Below are positions 1 through 4,867 of a DNA stretch of 5,074 nucleotides, piece by piece (within the stretch, counting starts at the first letter, position 1; the number at the start of each line of letters is the position of its first letter). Made by a program: the position numbers and the translations under genes. The stretch covers positions 1-5,074 of the forward strand of contig JASLAI010000253.1 in assembly GCA_030147225.1 (NCBI GenBank). The letters run 5' to 3'. The notes beneath the pieces are model-generated. The model saw only the letters and a list, made by a program, of their open reading frames with translations. It had not been told where the DNA came from and made no database searches. Source of the DNA: Planococcus sp. (in: firmicutes) (lineage in GTDB: Bacteria; Bacillota; Bacilli; Bacillales_A; Planococcaceae).

Positions 1-386
1 CCGTGGTATAAATCATCATTGACGACATCGTAAATATAGCCTAGCTGACCCACACCATCTTGAAACACACCGAGTGAAATGGCGAAATTGCGTTTTTGGT
101 GAACGAAATTCATAGTGCCATCAATCGGATCCAGCATCCAAATAACACCTTCTGAACTTTGGATATCATCTCCAAATCCTTCTTCTCCAAAAATTCGATG
201 CTCCGGGAAATCTTTGCGGATGCGAGAAATAAAGAATTGCTCGATTTCCTTATCGATGTTTGTCACCAAATCATTGGCATTCGATTTTGACTCGATGGTG
301 ATGTCCGTTAAAAAAGAATTGCGGATTCGATGTCCCGCTTCTTTGATCAACGATTTTATGTACAGATCCATAGCATGCAAATCCAT
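1..386 (-). CDS. yktC: Inositol monophosphatase family protein YktC/SuhB-like (N-terminal part, cut by window edge)
   Basis: Partial gene: 128 codons are visible and the C-terminal half lies beyond base 1. The family consists of Mg2+-dependent, Li+-sensitive cytosolic phosphatases acting on inositol-1-phosphate and related sugar or nucleotide phosphates. Seen directly: KSNANDLVTNID at residues 34-45, GEEG at 67-70 (metal-ligand Glu pair) and the signature WMLDPIDGTMNF at 83-94 with metal-binding D86 and D89, all in normal order and spacing. The text agrees closely with B. subtilis YktC as I remember it. I chose the ATG at 386, which lies 8-9 nt from GAGGAGGG (402-395); an in-frame ATG at 392 would add two residues but sits only about 3 nt from that site. 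A terminator separates it from ykzI upstream, so it probably has its own promoter. The family call is secure; the true substrate cannot be read from the sequence. Confidence 0.93.
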   Translation of the reverse strand, partial: MDLHAMDLYIKSLIKEAGHRIRNSFLTDITIESKSNANDLVTNIDKEIEQFFISRIRKDFPEHRIFGEEGFGDDIQSSEGVIWMLDPIDGTMNFVHQKRNFAISLGVFQDGVGQLGYIYDVVNDDLYH

Positions 387-411
387 ATTCATATCCCTCC
401 TCATTTGTTTT

Positions 412-440
412 AGTATAACGAAAAAGGCATCTGCTGTCTT
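412..440 (-). promoter_or_regulatory. Putative SigA promoter of yktC, nested in the ykzI terminator
   Basis: On the minus strand, AAGACA (440-435) lies 17 bp before TATACT (417-412). That is 4/6 and 5/6 matches to TTGACA/TATAAT at ideal spacing. Transcription would start near 405, just ahead of the ribosome binding site GAGGAGGG (402-395), giving a leader of roughly 20 nt. The -35 box occupies the loop and top of the preceding terminator hairpin. Assignment is by motif only. Confidence 0.5.
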
Positions 441-458
441 ACTTCAGCAGATGCCTTT
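421..458 (-). terminator. Intrinsic terminator of ykzI
   Basis: A perfect 14-bp stem (423-436 with 445-458, arms AAAGGCATCTGCTG / CAGCAGATGCCTTT) encloses an 8-nt loop. Read on the minus strand it is followed by TTTTTCG, so it is oriented to end the ykzI transcript, 14 nt past the stop codon. The plus-strand tail (TTTAATG) is a poor U-tract. Confidence 0.85.
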
Positions 459-472
459 AATGTATAGAAGGA

Positions 473-667
473 TTAGAGCGCATGAAGGGCCTCCAGTTCT
501 ACGTGTATCTCTTGAAGCCGCTGCTTGCTTTTAGATATTTGATGATCGTCTTTCTGTTGCATGGCATCATACAATGAAGCGAGTTCATAATCTAGTTCTA
601 ATTTTAATACGTGTACGTATTCCTTCTCTACATCCGCTTTGCGGATTATCTGAATCATCTGTTTCAT
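473..667 (-). CDS. ykzI: Small helical protein in the YkzI position, 64 aa, function unknown
   Basis: Encodes 64 residues from ATG at 667. A GTG at 676 would add three residues but belongs to the ribosome binding site AAAGGGGTG, which has a 6-nt spacer to the ATG, so the ATG is preferred. The product is charged, has no signal peptide or membrane segment, and looks wholly alpha-helical. Leucine-rich stretches alternate with Lys/Glu (VLKLELDYELASLYDAMQQK, then QRLQEIHVELEALHAL), which suggests a short coiled coil or helical hairpin. I know no catalytic motif in it. The symbol rests mainly on position: B. subtilis has the small gene ykzI between yktB and yktC. It is transcribed away from yktB and has its own promoter and terminator. 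It is probably a genuine gene because of its ribosome binding site, terminator and codon pattern; its role is unknown. Confidence 0.75.
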   Translation of the reverse strand: MKQMIQIIRKADVEKEYVHVLKLELDYELASLYDAMQQKDDHQISKSKQRLQEIHVELEALHAL

Positions 668-702
668 AATGAGCACCCCTTTCTCATCATACTCCGAAAA
701 TT

Positions 703-731
703 CTGACTAATCGTGTTACAAGTATTATAAT
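703..731 (+). promoter_or_regulatory. Putative SigA promoter of yktB (rightward half of a symmetric promoter)
   Basis: CTGACT (703-708) is followed after 17 bp by a perfect TATAAT (726-731). Start would be near 738, leaving a leader of about 100 nt before the yktB TTG codon. A second, weaker -10-like TAAAAT occurs at 797-802 without a good -35 box. The TATAAT lies inside the palindrome GTATTATAATAC (722-733), shared with the leftward promoter. Confidence 0.5.
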
Positions 732-735
732 ACCA
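724..735 (-). promoter_or_regulatory. Putative promoter of ykzI, -10 region (leftward half of a symmetric promoter)
   Basis: On the minus strand TGG-TATTAT (735-727) gives an extended -10, and TATAAT (729-724) overlaps it. No strong -35 box is visible 16-18 bp upstream (about 745-753). Transcription would begin around 717-720, giving a leader of about 50 nt before the ykzI ATG. It uses the same base pairs as the yktB -10 box on the other strand. Confidence 0.45.
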
Positions 736-838
736 CCTTTATCTAATGAAATCCATTGGCAAATACGTATTTATATTCTTTTTTCCCAAACTTCGTTAAA
801 ATGAAACCTGTATACCTAAATTAAAGGAGGATATTTCT

Positions 839-1480
839 TTGACGCCTTATTGGAGTGAGCAAGATTTTGAAGTTTTCAACACTCCTGGCCTCGATGCCAG
901 GATGTCTGCATTAACCGAATATGTCCGTCCGAAGTTCGAAGAACTGGGCACTGAATTCTCATCTTTTTTCTCTGGAAAAACTGGAGATGAGTTTTTCCCA
1001 CACGTCGCCAAGCATATGAGAAGAACCGTAAATCCACCAAATGATAGTTGGGTGGCCTTTGCTCCTTATAAAAGAGGGTACAAAGCTGTTCCCCATTTTC
1101 AAATTGGCATGTGGGAAAGTCATGTATTCATTATACTGGCGGTAATTTACGAAGCGCCGAACAAAACTGCGATGGCAAACAATCTCTTGCAATCTGATGT
1201 ACTCAGCCAATTACCGGACGACTTTGTTGCTTCGGGAGACCATATGAAGCCTCAATCCGACGCTTTAATAGAATTAGGTGAAGAAGGCCTGGATAAATTA
1301 CTGATCCGCTTGCGTGATGTGAAAAAAGGCGAATTCGTTATAGGCCGCCATTTAAAGAGAGAACAGGCCTCCCATTTAAACAAAGAACAGTTTCTGCAAT
1401 TTACAGAAGAAACGTTTTCTGCTTTGCTGCCTGTTTACCATACATTGCTTCAACCGACAAAAGAACCTGTCAGCCGCTAA
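839..1480 (+). CDS. yktB: YktB, UPF0637/DUF1054 family protein
   Basis: A 213-residue soluble protein of the DUF1054 family, widespread in Bacillales, whose biochemical role is unknown to me. Start is TTG at 839, placed 8 nt after AAAGGAGG (823-830). The family core is clear at residues 54-97: HVAKHMRRTVNPPNDSWVAF, then YKRGYKAVPHFQIGMWESHVF, rich in conserved aromatics, His and Arg. Shorter shared stretches are the N-terminal FNTPGLDARMSAL (13-25) and IYEAPNK (103-109). Length is normal for the family, with no signal peptide or transmembrane segment, so it is cytosolic. It is divergent from ykzI and convergent with yktA, an arrangement that matches B. subtilis as I recall it. The stop codon falls in the loop of the shared terminator. 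Family assignment is secure; any function would be a guess. Confidence 0.93.
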   Translation: MTPYWSEQDFEVFNTPGLDARMSALTEYVRPKFEELGTEFSSFFSGKTGDEFFPHVAKHMRRTVNPPNDSWVAFAPYKRGYKAVPHFQIGMWESHVFIILAVIYEAPNKTAMANNLLQSDVLSQLPDDFVASGDHMKPQSDALIELGEEGLDKLLIRLRDVKKGEFVIGRHLKREQASHLNKEQFLQFTEETFSALLPVYHTLLQPTKEPVSR

Positions 1481-1500
1481 AGGCTGAAGGTTCTTTTTTT
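1462..1500 (+). terminator. Bidirectional intrinsic terminator between convergent yktB and yktA
   Basis: The left arm (1462-1475) pairs with the right arm (1482-1494): AGAACCT with AGGTTCT and TCAGCC with GGCTGA, with a single G bulge at 1469. Seven T (1494-1500) follow on the plus strand, making a strong yktB terminator. Read leftward the hairpin is followed by TTTTG, a moderate tail for yktA. The left arm encodes the last residues of YktB and its TAA (1478-1480) is in the loop. Confidence 0.88.
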
Positions 1501-1778
1501 CATTTCTTATTCGTTTTGATGATGTCATTGCCGTTTCCGGCTTTCATCGCTTTAATGACTGGAAAACTGGCATACCCGCTCTCTTCCTCAAATTCGCGGA
1601 AGTATGTTTTTTCTTCCGATATGGCAGGAACGACCTGCTTAAATTTTCGGTAGCGTGTCATCAATTCTTGTCTGTTAATGCCTTTTTCATAAGCCAGTTC
1701 GATTCCTTCAAAAAAACTTACGACATCAATGATTTCTTCAGTCGACCATTCAATTGAAAATGGATAGGAATAATCCAT
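1500..1778 (-). CDS. yktA: YktA, UPF0223 family protein
   Basis: A 92-residue cytosolic protein of the UPF0223 family, small proteins of unknown function found in Firmicutes. The start ATG at 1778 has AAGAGGG 7 nt upstream. Family features seen in order: SIEWSTEEIIDVVSFFEGIE (8-27), AYEKGINRQELMTRYRKFKQ (29-48), VVP and EEK (49-57), REFEEESGY (61-69), then a basic, less conserved tail. The predicted fold is all-helical. It lies 15 bp downstream of the flavin oxidoreductase gene on the same strand with no terminator between, so the two are probably one transcript, ended by the hairpin shared with yktB. Its stop codon starts right at the terminator T-run. Family assignment comes from remembered similarity to B. 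subtilis YktA. Confidence 0.92.
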   Translation of the reverse strand: MDYSYPFSIEWSTEEIIDVVSFFEGIELAYEKGINRQELMTRYRKFKQVVPAISEEKTYFREFEEESGYASFPVIKAMKAGNGNDIIKTNKK

Positions 1779-1793
1779 TCTTCATCCCTCTTT

Positions 1794-2759
1794 TCATTCA
1801 GTGATAGACCATTTTTTTCGGATTTGATTGGCTTGATTGACCATATCCTCAATCAGTTCCTGAACTGTTGGCACGTCTTTAATCAGCCCAGTCACCTGTC
1901 CAGCCCAGCCAAAGCCCTGGTCCTTTTCTCCATTATAGATGAAACGCTTATTGGCTTCACCGCTAATGTACTCTTTTAATGCCTCATAGGTAGGTGTCTG
2001 ACTTTCAATCTCCAAAATCCGATCCGTCCAGCTGCTCCGCAAAGTTCGTGCAGGAGCGCCAATGCTGCGCTTGATGATGACTGTATCGTTCTCGGTGCTG
2101 TTGATTAACTGTTCTTTATAAGCTTCAGAAGCATGGACACATTCTTTGGTTGCAATAAAGCGTGTGCCCATTTCTATGCCTTCAGCTCCCAGCGCATGAG
2201 CAGCCATCCATCCGCGTCCATCCCCGATTCCTCCTGATGCAATAACCGGGATTTTTACAGCGTCAACCACCTGCGGGATTAAAACCATTGTCCCGATGTC
2301 ATCACGGCCTAAATGTCCGCCGCCTTCATGGCCTACCACCATTACAGCGTCCGCTCCCAAGCTCTCTGCTTTTTGAGCCTGTCTTCTGGCAGCCACCAGC
2401 ACCAGCTTTTTGATGTCCGTCTCTTTTAGCTGTTCGAATATTGGAGTCGGATTGCCGCCAGTCATGGAGACGACAGGAACTTTTTCTTCAATCGCCACAT
2501 CCAGCATATGAGAAAATGCACGGCCATGATCACCGATTGCAAAATTAACACCAAACGGCTTATCCGTCAATTTTCTTACTTTCTGAATTTCTTGCCGAAG
2601 TTCTTCAGGTGTCGACAAACTCATTGCAGTGATTTGTCCGAGCCCGCCGGCATTTGAAACAGCCGCTGCTAGTTCTGCATAGGCTAAATAAGCCAAGCCC
2701 CCCTGAATAATGGGATAGCGAATTCCCAATAACTCCGTCACTCTCGTCTTAAATTCCAT
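1794..2759 (-). CDS. NAD(P)H/FMN-dependent oxidoreductase, nitronate monooxygenase / FabK-like
   Basis: A 321-residue TIM-barrel flavoprotein of the nitronate monooxygenase (2-nitropropane dioxygenase) family, which also includes the enoyl-ACP reductase FabK. Motifs seen: YPIIQGGLAYL (15-25) and AAVSNAGGLGQI (32-43) at the N-terminal FMN-phosphate side; SMTGGNP (98-104); GADAVMVVGHEGGGHLG (135-151) with H149 as the likely catalytic His; IPVIASGGIGDG (170-181) and GAEGIEMGTRF (191-201), the phosphate-binding loops. A longer reading frame reaches a GTG at 2780, but its first seven codons include the ribosome binding site AAAAAGGAG, which lies 7 nt before the ATG at 2759, so I start there. Members oxidise nitronates such as propionate-3-nitronate or reduce enoyl/quinone substrates; the sequence does not decide which. 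It leads a likely two-gene operon with yktA and is divergent from speA. As I recall, this gene is absent from the equivalent B. subtilis locus. Confidence 0.88.
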   Translation of the reverse strand: MEFKTRVTELLGIRYPIIQGGLAYLAYAELAAAVSNAGGLGQITAMSLSTPEELRQEIQKVRKLTDKPFGVNFAIGDHGRAFSHMLDVAIEEKVPVVSMTGGNPTPIFEQLKETDIKKLVLVAARRQAQKAESLGADAVMVVGHEGGGHLGRDDIGTMVLIPQVVDAVKIPVIASGGIGDGRGWMAAHALGAEGIEMGTRFIATKECVHASEAYKEQLINSTENDTVIIKRSIGAPARTLRSSWTDRILEIESQTPTYEALKEYISGEANKRFIYNGEKDQGFGWAGQVTGLIKDVPTVQELIEDMVNQANQIRKKWSITE

Positions 2760-2839
2760 GAACTCACTCCTTTTTCTCACTGTACATCATGTATTCGCTT
2801 TCATAAGGTGAAATCCTTTTATTTTTATACTATAGCGGT

Positions 2840-2856
2840 TAGCATCATGCTATAAT
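2840..2856 (+). promoter_or_regulatory. Extended -10 promoter of speA, overlapped by a palindrome
   Basis: TGC-TATAAT (2848-2856) is a perfect extended -10 box. No good -35 box lies 16-18 bp upstream (TACTAT at 2828-2833), which extended -10 promoters tolerate. Start would be near 2863, giving a leader of about 34 nt. The perfect palindrome TAGCATCATGCTA (2840-2852, six-base arms around a central C) covers the TG element and the first two bases of the -10, the position expected of a repressor site. Operator function is inference. Confidence 0.55.
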
Positions 2857-2896
2857 TCTTTTTGTTTTCATTTTATTTAGCGAGGTGGGCTTATCA

Positions 2897-4366
2897 TTGT
2901 CTCAATTAGAAACTCCGTTATTTGATGCGCTTTTAAAGCATCGAAACCGGCACCCGATCCAATTTCATATACCAGGTCATAAAAAAGGCCAAGGCGTCGA
3001 CCCCGCATTTCGGGAATTTGTTGGCGATAACGTTCTATCCATCGATTTGATCAATATCGCTCCTCTGGACGATTTGCATTCTCCAAAAGGCGCGATTAAA
3101 GATGCGCAGGAGCTAGCTGCCGAAGCATTCGGCGCAGACCATACATTCTTTTCTGTACAAGGCACAAGCGGTGCCATCATGACCATGATCTTGAGCGTAG
3201 TCGGCCCCAACGACAAAATTTTGGTGCCTCGAAATGTGCATAAGTCTATAATGTCCGCTATCGTCTTTGCAGGAGCGATTCCTGTTTTCATTCATCCGGA
3301 AGTAGATCCGGAACTTGGCATCTCTCACGGCATCTCTGCAGAGGCGGTCGAAAAAGCATTGATCGAATATCCGGATGCTAAAGCGGTACTAGTCATCAAC
3401 CCGACATATTTCGGCGTAGCAGCTGACTTGAAACGGATTGTTGACATTGCACATTTACGCAGTGTTCCTGTCTTGGTGGACGAAGCACACGGGGTTCATA
3501 TTCATTTCCACAAATCGTTGCCTGTTTCAGCGATGGCTGCAGGAGCCGATATGGCAGCCACTTCTGTACATAAGCTAGGCGGCTCCATGACCCAAAGTTC
3601 CGTATTAAATGTACGGGAAGGACTCGTATCGCCCAAACGTGTTCAATCCACTTTATCCATGTTGACCACTACATCAACGTCTTATCCGATTCTGGCTTCA
3701 CTTGACACAGCCCGCCGCCAGTTGGCGATACACGGCTACGATTTGATTGACCAGGCCATCCGGTTGGCGCAGGACGCCCGCAAACGCATCAATAAAATAC
3801 CTCACCTGCATTGCGTCGGCAAAGAATTGCTGAATTCATCGGCCACTTTTGACATGGACCCGACTAAACTATTGATCAGCGTAAAGAACTTAGGCATTAC
3901 CGGCCATCAAGCTGAAGAATGGCTAAGAGAAAACGCTAATATTGAAATAGAGCTTTCCGATTTGTATAACATCTTGTGCCTCGTCACGATCGGCGATACA
4001 CGCAAAGAATTGAATTTGCTTATCAACGCTCTTCAACGCATGAGTGAATCATTGGATAGCGATGCCGCCGTCATCGAACCGGTTGTCTTGCTGCCGGATA
4101 TACCCAAGCTTGCTATGACACCGCGTGATGCTTTCTATGCCACCACTGAAGTCGTGTCTATTAACGATGCTGTCGGCCGCATTTCGGCTGAATTCATTAT
4201 GGTTTACCCTCCAGGCATTCCCATTTTCATTCCGGGTGAAATTATCACGGAAGAAAACATCAATTATATCCATATGAACGTAGCTGCTGGTTTGCCTGTG
4301 CAAGGACCTGAAGATGATACGCTGCAGATGCTGCGCGTTATCAAAGAGCAGCAAGCGATAAGATGA
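2897..4366 (+). CDS. speA: Arginine decarboxylase SpeA (Orn/Lys/Arg decarboxylase, fold type I, PLP)
   Basis: Encodes 489 residues, matching the roughly 490 of B. subtilis SpeA, to which it appears very similar throughout. It decarboxylates arginine to agmatine (EC 4.1.1.19), which agmatinase converts to putrescine for spermidine synthesis; cytosolic. Seen: FHIPGHKKG (23-31), HTFFSVQGTSGAIM (82-95) binding PLP phosphate, VLVDEAHGVHIHFH (192-205) with the cofactor-stacking His and PLP-ring Asp, and ATSVHKLGGS (221-230) with the Schiff-base Lys K226. The C-terminal domain has MTPRDAFYA and YPPGIPIFIPGE. A longer frame opens with GTG at 2885, but that codon is part of the ribosome binding site GAGGTGGG (2882-2889). 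The TTG at 2897 gives MSQLETPLFDAL, like the known protein, so I chose it. It has no N-terminal receiver-like wing, as in the short Gram-positive type. Specificity for arginine over lysine rests on similarity and synteny. Confidence 0.95.
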   Translation: MSQLETPLFDALLKHRNRHPIQFHIPGHKKGQGVDPAFREFVGDNVLSIDLINIAPLDDLHSPKGAIKDAQELAAEAFGADHTFFSVQGTSGAIMTMILSVVGPNDKILVPRNVHKSIMSAIVFAGAIPVFIHPEVDPELGISHGISAEAVEKALIEYPDAKAVLVINPTYFGVAADLKRIVDIAHLRSVPVLVDEAHGVHIHFHKSLPVSAMAAGADMAATSVHKLGGSMTQSSVLNVREGLVSPKRVQSTLSMLTTTSTSYPILASLDTARRQLAIHGYDLIDQAIRLAQDARKRINKIPHLHCVGKELLNSSATFDMDPTKLLISVKNLGITGHQAEEWLRENANIEIELSDLYNILCLVTIGDTRKELNLLINALQRMSESLDSDAAVIEPVVLLPDIPKLAMTPRDAFYATTEVVSINDAVGRISAEFIMVYPPGIPIFIPGEIITEENINYIHMNVAAGLPVQGPEDDTLQMLRVIKEQQAIR

Positions 4367-4414
4367 ATAAGATAAGTAAGAGTGCTTAAAGTTTTATGTT
4401 TTTCTCATAAGTCG

Positions 4415-4451
4415 AAAAAAACGATCCGCAGATTGCCTGCGGATCGTTTTA
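4415..4451. terminator. Intrinsic terminator downstream of speA (copy 1 of a duplicated hairpin)
   Basis: A perfect 14-bp stem, AAAACGATCCGCAG (4418-4431) with CTGCGGATCGTTTT (4437-4450), encloses loop ATTGC. The plus-strand tail is TTTTAGATT, short but usable for speA, 51 nt after its stop. Read on the minus strand it ends in seven T (4421-4415), a stronger tail. It is nearly identical to the hairpin at 4835-4867. Confidence 0.85.
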
Positions 4452-4499
4452 GATTGTGCACAAAGTTTAAACATAATGAATAGAGATGCATGTCCCCAA

Positions 4500-4562
4500 C
4501 CGATCTGGCCACTTCGCGTTCCGTGGGCTCAGCTTCCAACGGAGTATTCGTGGCCAGACCGG
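4500..4562. repeat. Long imperfect hairpin in the left half of the GC-rich block
   Basis: The left arm 4500-4512 (CCGATCTGGCCAC) pairs with 4550-4562 (GTGGCCAGACCGG), 12 of 13 positions, with the one mismatch at 4503/4559. Inside the loop a second stem forms from CCGTGG (4521-4526) and CCAACGG (4536-4542), with one bulged A. The two-tier stem is compatible with a folded transcript from either strand. Confidence 0.7.
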
Positions 4563-4690
4563 CGGGAGCGTGTTGCTTTAATCAAATGAAGAATCCTCTA
4601 GCAGTTCCTTTAAAAAAAGTCCCCAAACCTGGTCACCCTTCACTCAAGAATCCGGAGCGCAAGGCGGCGACTCCAGCGGAAAAGCGAAGT

Positions 4691-4729
4691 GCCGAAATCC
4701 ACTCGGACCTGAGTCCGAGTTAGTTCGGC
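4691..4729. repeat. Two-tier hairpin in the right half of the GC-rich block
   Basis: An inner perfect 8-bp stem ACTCGGAC (4701-4708) / GTCCGAGT (4713-4720) closes a CTGA loop. An outer perfect 6-bp stem GCCGAA (4691-4696) / TTCGGC (4724-4729) is separated from it by an ATCC / TAG internal loop. No U-tract follows, so it is not a typical terminator. Confidence 0.75.
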
Positions 4730-4834
4730 GCGAGCCCGCGGAACGCGTCCGCCTGGAGTGTAGAATTCGATATTAATACGCTGGAATAAGTAGTTATTCG
4801 TTAAATGGACTATTTATTTTTTGTCTATAAGCTT

Positions 4835-4867
4835 AAACGATCTGCAGATTGCCTGCGGATCGTTTTT
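4835..4867. terminator. Intrinsic terminator at the 3' end of the deacetylase gene (copy 2 of the duplicated hairpin)
   Basis: AAACGATCTGCAG (4835-4847) pairs with CTGCGGATCGTTT (4853-4865) around loop ATTGC, with one T-G wobble at 4843/4857. On the plus strand five T follow (4863-4867). On the minus strand it begins directly after the deacetylase stop codon, but the tail there (GTTTAAGC) is weak. Loop and right arm are identical to those of the copy at 4418-4450. Confidence 0.75.

Larger units (their letters stand above)
4492..4765. repeat. GC-rich, hairpin-rich intergenic block (REP-like or structured RNA; no gene)
   Basis: This stretch is visibly richer in G and C than the flanking AT-rich spacer and contains no credible gene. 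The only open frame (4490-4723, plus) lacks a ribosome binding site and has a low-complexity Pro/Ser/Lys-rich translation. It holds several nested inverted repeats: 4500-4512 with 4550-4562, 4521-4526 with 4536-4542, 4691-4696 with 4724-4729, and 4701-4708 with 4713-4720. A longer-range inverted pair is 4515-4531 with 4731-4747 (15 of 17). The octamer GTCCCCAA occurs at 4492-4499 and 4619-4626, as if two modules were joined. From memory, the right half resembles GC-rich intergenic repeats common in Bacillaceae and Planococcaceae genomes (motifs such as ACTCCAGGCGGACGC on the minus strand). I cannot confirm this here. Identical terminators flank it. Confidence 0.6.

Noticed and set aside
115..534. 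Plus-strand open frame of 139 codons at the left end.
   Set aside because: It is antisense to yktC and ykzI, crosses the terminator hairpin, and its protein has no recognisable family, whereas the opposite strand encodes clear motifs.
756..784. TTGGCA (756-761) as a -35 box for yktB.
   Set aside because: No acceptable -10 box lies 16-18 bp downstream (only a T-run at 777-784).
2757..2838. A SigA promoter for the leftward oxidoreductase-yktA operon.
   Set aside because: TATAGT and TATAAA occur on the minus strand around 2826-2835, but no -35 box at proper spacing scores well, so I do not list one.
2977..3328. Two minus-strand open frames of about 100 and 71 codons inside speA.
   Set aside because: They are shadows of the highly conserved speA coding strand, with no ribosome binding sites.
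4049..4354. Minus-strand open frame of 101 codons over the 3' end of speA.
   Set aside because: Antisense shadow of the SpeA C-terminal domain; its translation resembles nothing recognisable.
4454..4472. Adjacent palindromes TTGTGCACAA (4454-4463) and GTTTAAAC (4465-4472), considered as an operator or attachment site.
   Set aside because: They are short and unrelated to each other, sit downstream of a terminator with no promoter or gene to control, and there is no integrase or target duplication nearby.
4490..4723. Open frame of 77 codons on the plus strand inside the GC-rich block.
   Set aside because: It has no ribosome binding site or promoter, its translation is low-complexity, and it runs through hairpin arms; the openness is explained by base composition.
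4784..4799. Small inverted repeat GAATAA / TTATTC with a 4-nt loop.
   Set aside because: An AT-only-type 6-bp stem in AT-rich spacer is expected by chance and has no U-tract or neighbour that would give it a role.
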